A stretch of 61,163 nucleotides of DNA, from NCBI GenBank assembly GCA_021325035.1, contig JAJPHW010000058.1:1-61163 (forward strand), given 5' to 3'. Under the pieces are notes generated by a model. The model worked only from the letters and a program-made list of their open reading frames with translations, did no database searches and was not told the origin of the DNA. The stretch is from Terriglobia bacterium (lineage in GTDB: Bacteria > Acidobacteriota > Terriglobia > Terriglobales > Acidobacteriaceae). Below, in pieces: positions 61,089 through 61,163 of the stretch; the stretch's first letter is position 1; every line of letters starts with the position of its first letter. Position numbers and translations under genes: made by a program.

Positions 61089-61163
61089 GGCGGCGTAGCT
61101 CAGGTGGCTAGAGCGACGGTCTCATAATCCGTAGGTCCGTGGTTCGAGTCCACGCGCCGCCAC
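61089..61163 (+). tRNA. tRNA-Met (anticodon CAT), truncated at the window edge
   Basis: Acceptor GGCGGCG pairs with CGCCGCC, the D-arm is GCTC...GAGC, the anticodon loop CTCATAA carries CAT, the variable loop is AGGTC, and the T-arm CGTGG-TTCGAGT-CCACG is perfect. The discriminator A is at 61162; the window ends within CCA. The sequence closely follows elongator tRNA-Met; a tRNA-Ile with lysidine-modified CAT cannot be fully excluded. Confidence 0.96.

Noticed and set aside
1-61163. CRISPR arrays or prophage
   Set aside because: No regularly spaced direct repeats, Cas proteins, phage structural proteins or integrases were seen.

Overview
The window looks like chromosomal DNA from an Acidobacteriota (Terriglobia-like) bacterium. 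The basis is gene content: a 1105-residue Oar-like TonB-dependent receptor with an N-terminal carboxypeptidase-regulatory-like domain, an NHL-repeat propeller protein, two tandem GloVer-type repeat proteins, a CRTAC1/ASPIC-UnbV protein and several small lineage-type secreted proteins. Assignments come from reading the sequence and translated frames only; no database search was possible.

Layout. 1-6400: end of an OmpR-type regulator with its histidine kinase, a NicO-type nickel/cobalt permease, then a tightly coupled NarX/NarL-like kinase, regulator and exported FG-GAP/ASPIC protein. 6400-13270: the Oar-like receptor and the NHL-repeat protein, divergent across a 670-bp gap, the latter closed by a clear intrinsic terminator. 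13272-13621: a decayed cheX-like gene. 13735-20335: TetR regulator divergent from an RND efflux operon (permease, adaptor, outer-membrane factor). 20350-23210: three-subunit proton-translocating transhydrogenase. 23292-25887: a mobile element. 26081-33843: OmpA-like protein, M20 peptidase, dGTPase, frameshifted TPR gene, purH. 34416-43112: propeller protein, small regulators, YceI, GNAT, FabG-like reductase, a double-length ThyX-like protein, a two-gene HEPN cassette, purM. 43113-48586: PD40 propeller protein, small secreted proteins and the GloVer pair. 48833-54351: recA, a LytS/LytTR two-component pair, cytochrome P460, coaD and an aminotransferase. 54399-58145: GDP-mannose supply genes (isomerase, guanylyltransferase, phosphohexomutase). 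58202-61163: GNAT, M48 protease, kdsB, a small membrane protein and tRNA-Met at the window edge.

The most notable object is the 2596-bp element at 23292-25887. It has 19-bp perfect terminal inverted repeats and a 9-bp target duplication (atttggggc), and it encodes an IS1-family-like DDE transposase plus three passengers: a small three-helix membrane protein, a two-domain winged-helix DNA-binding protein and a small basic protein. The transposase is preceded by an exact consensus promoter (TTGACA, 17 bp, TATAAT) whose spacer carries a 14-bp perfect palindrome, and the start codon lies only about 4-5 nt from the predicted transcription start. A structured 329-bp leader lies between the divergent transposase and DNA-binding genes. 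It reads as a self-regulated, cargo-bearing IS1-type transposon.

Other points of interest are the ThyX-like protein with its signature split between two halves, a HEPN-containing overlapping gene pair, two broken genes (cheX, TPR), and several dispersed hairpin repeats in the intergenic regions.
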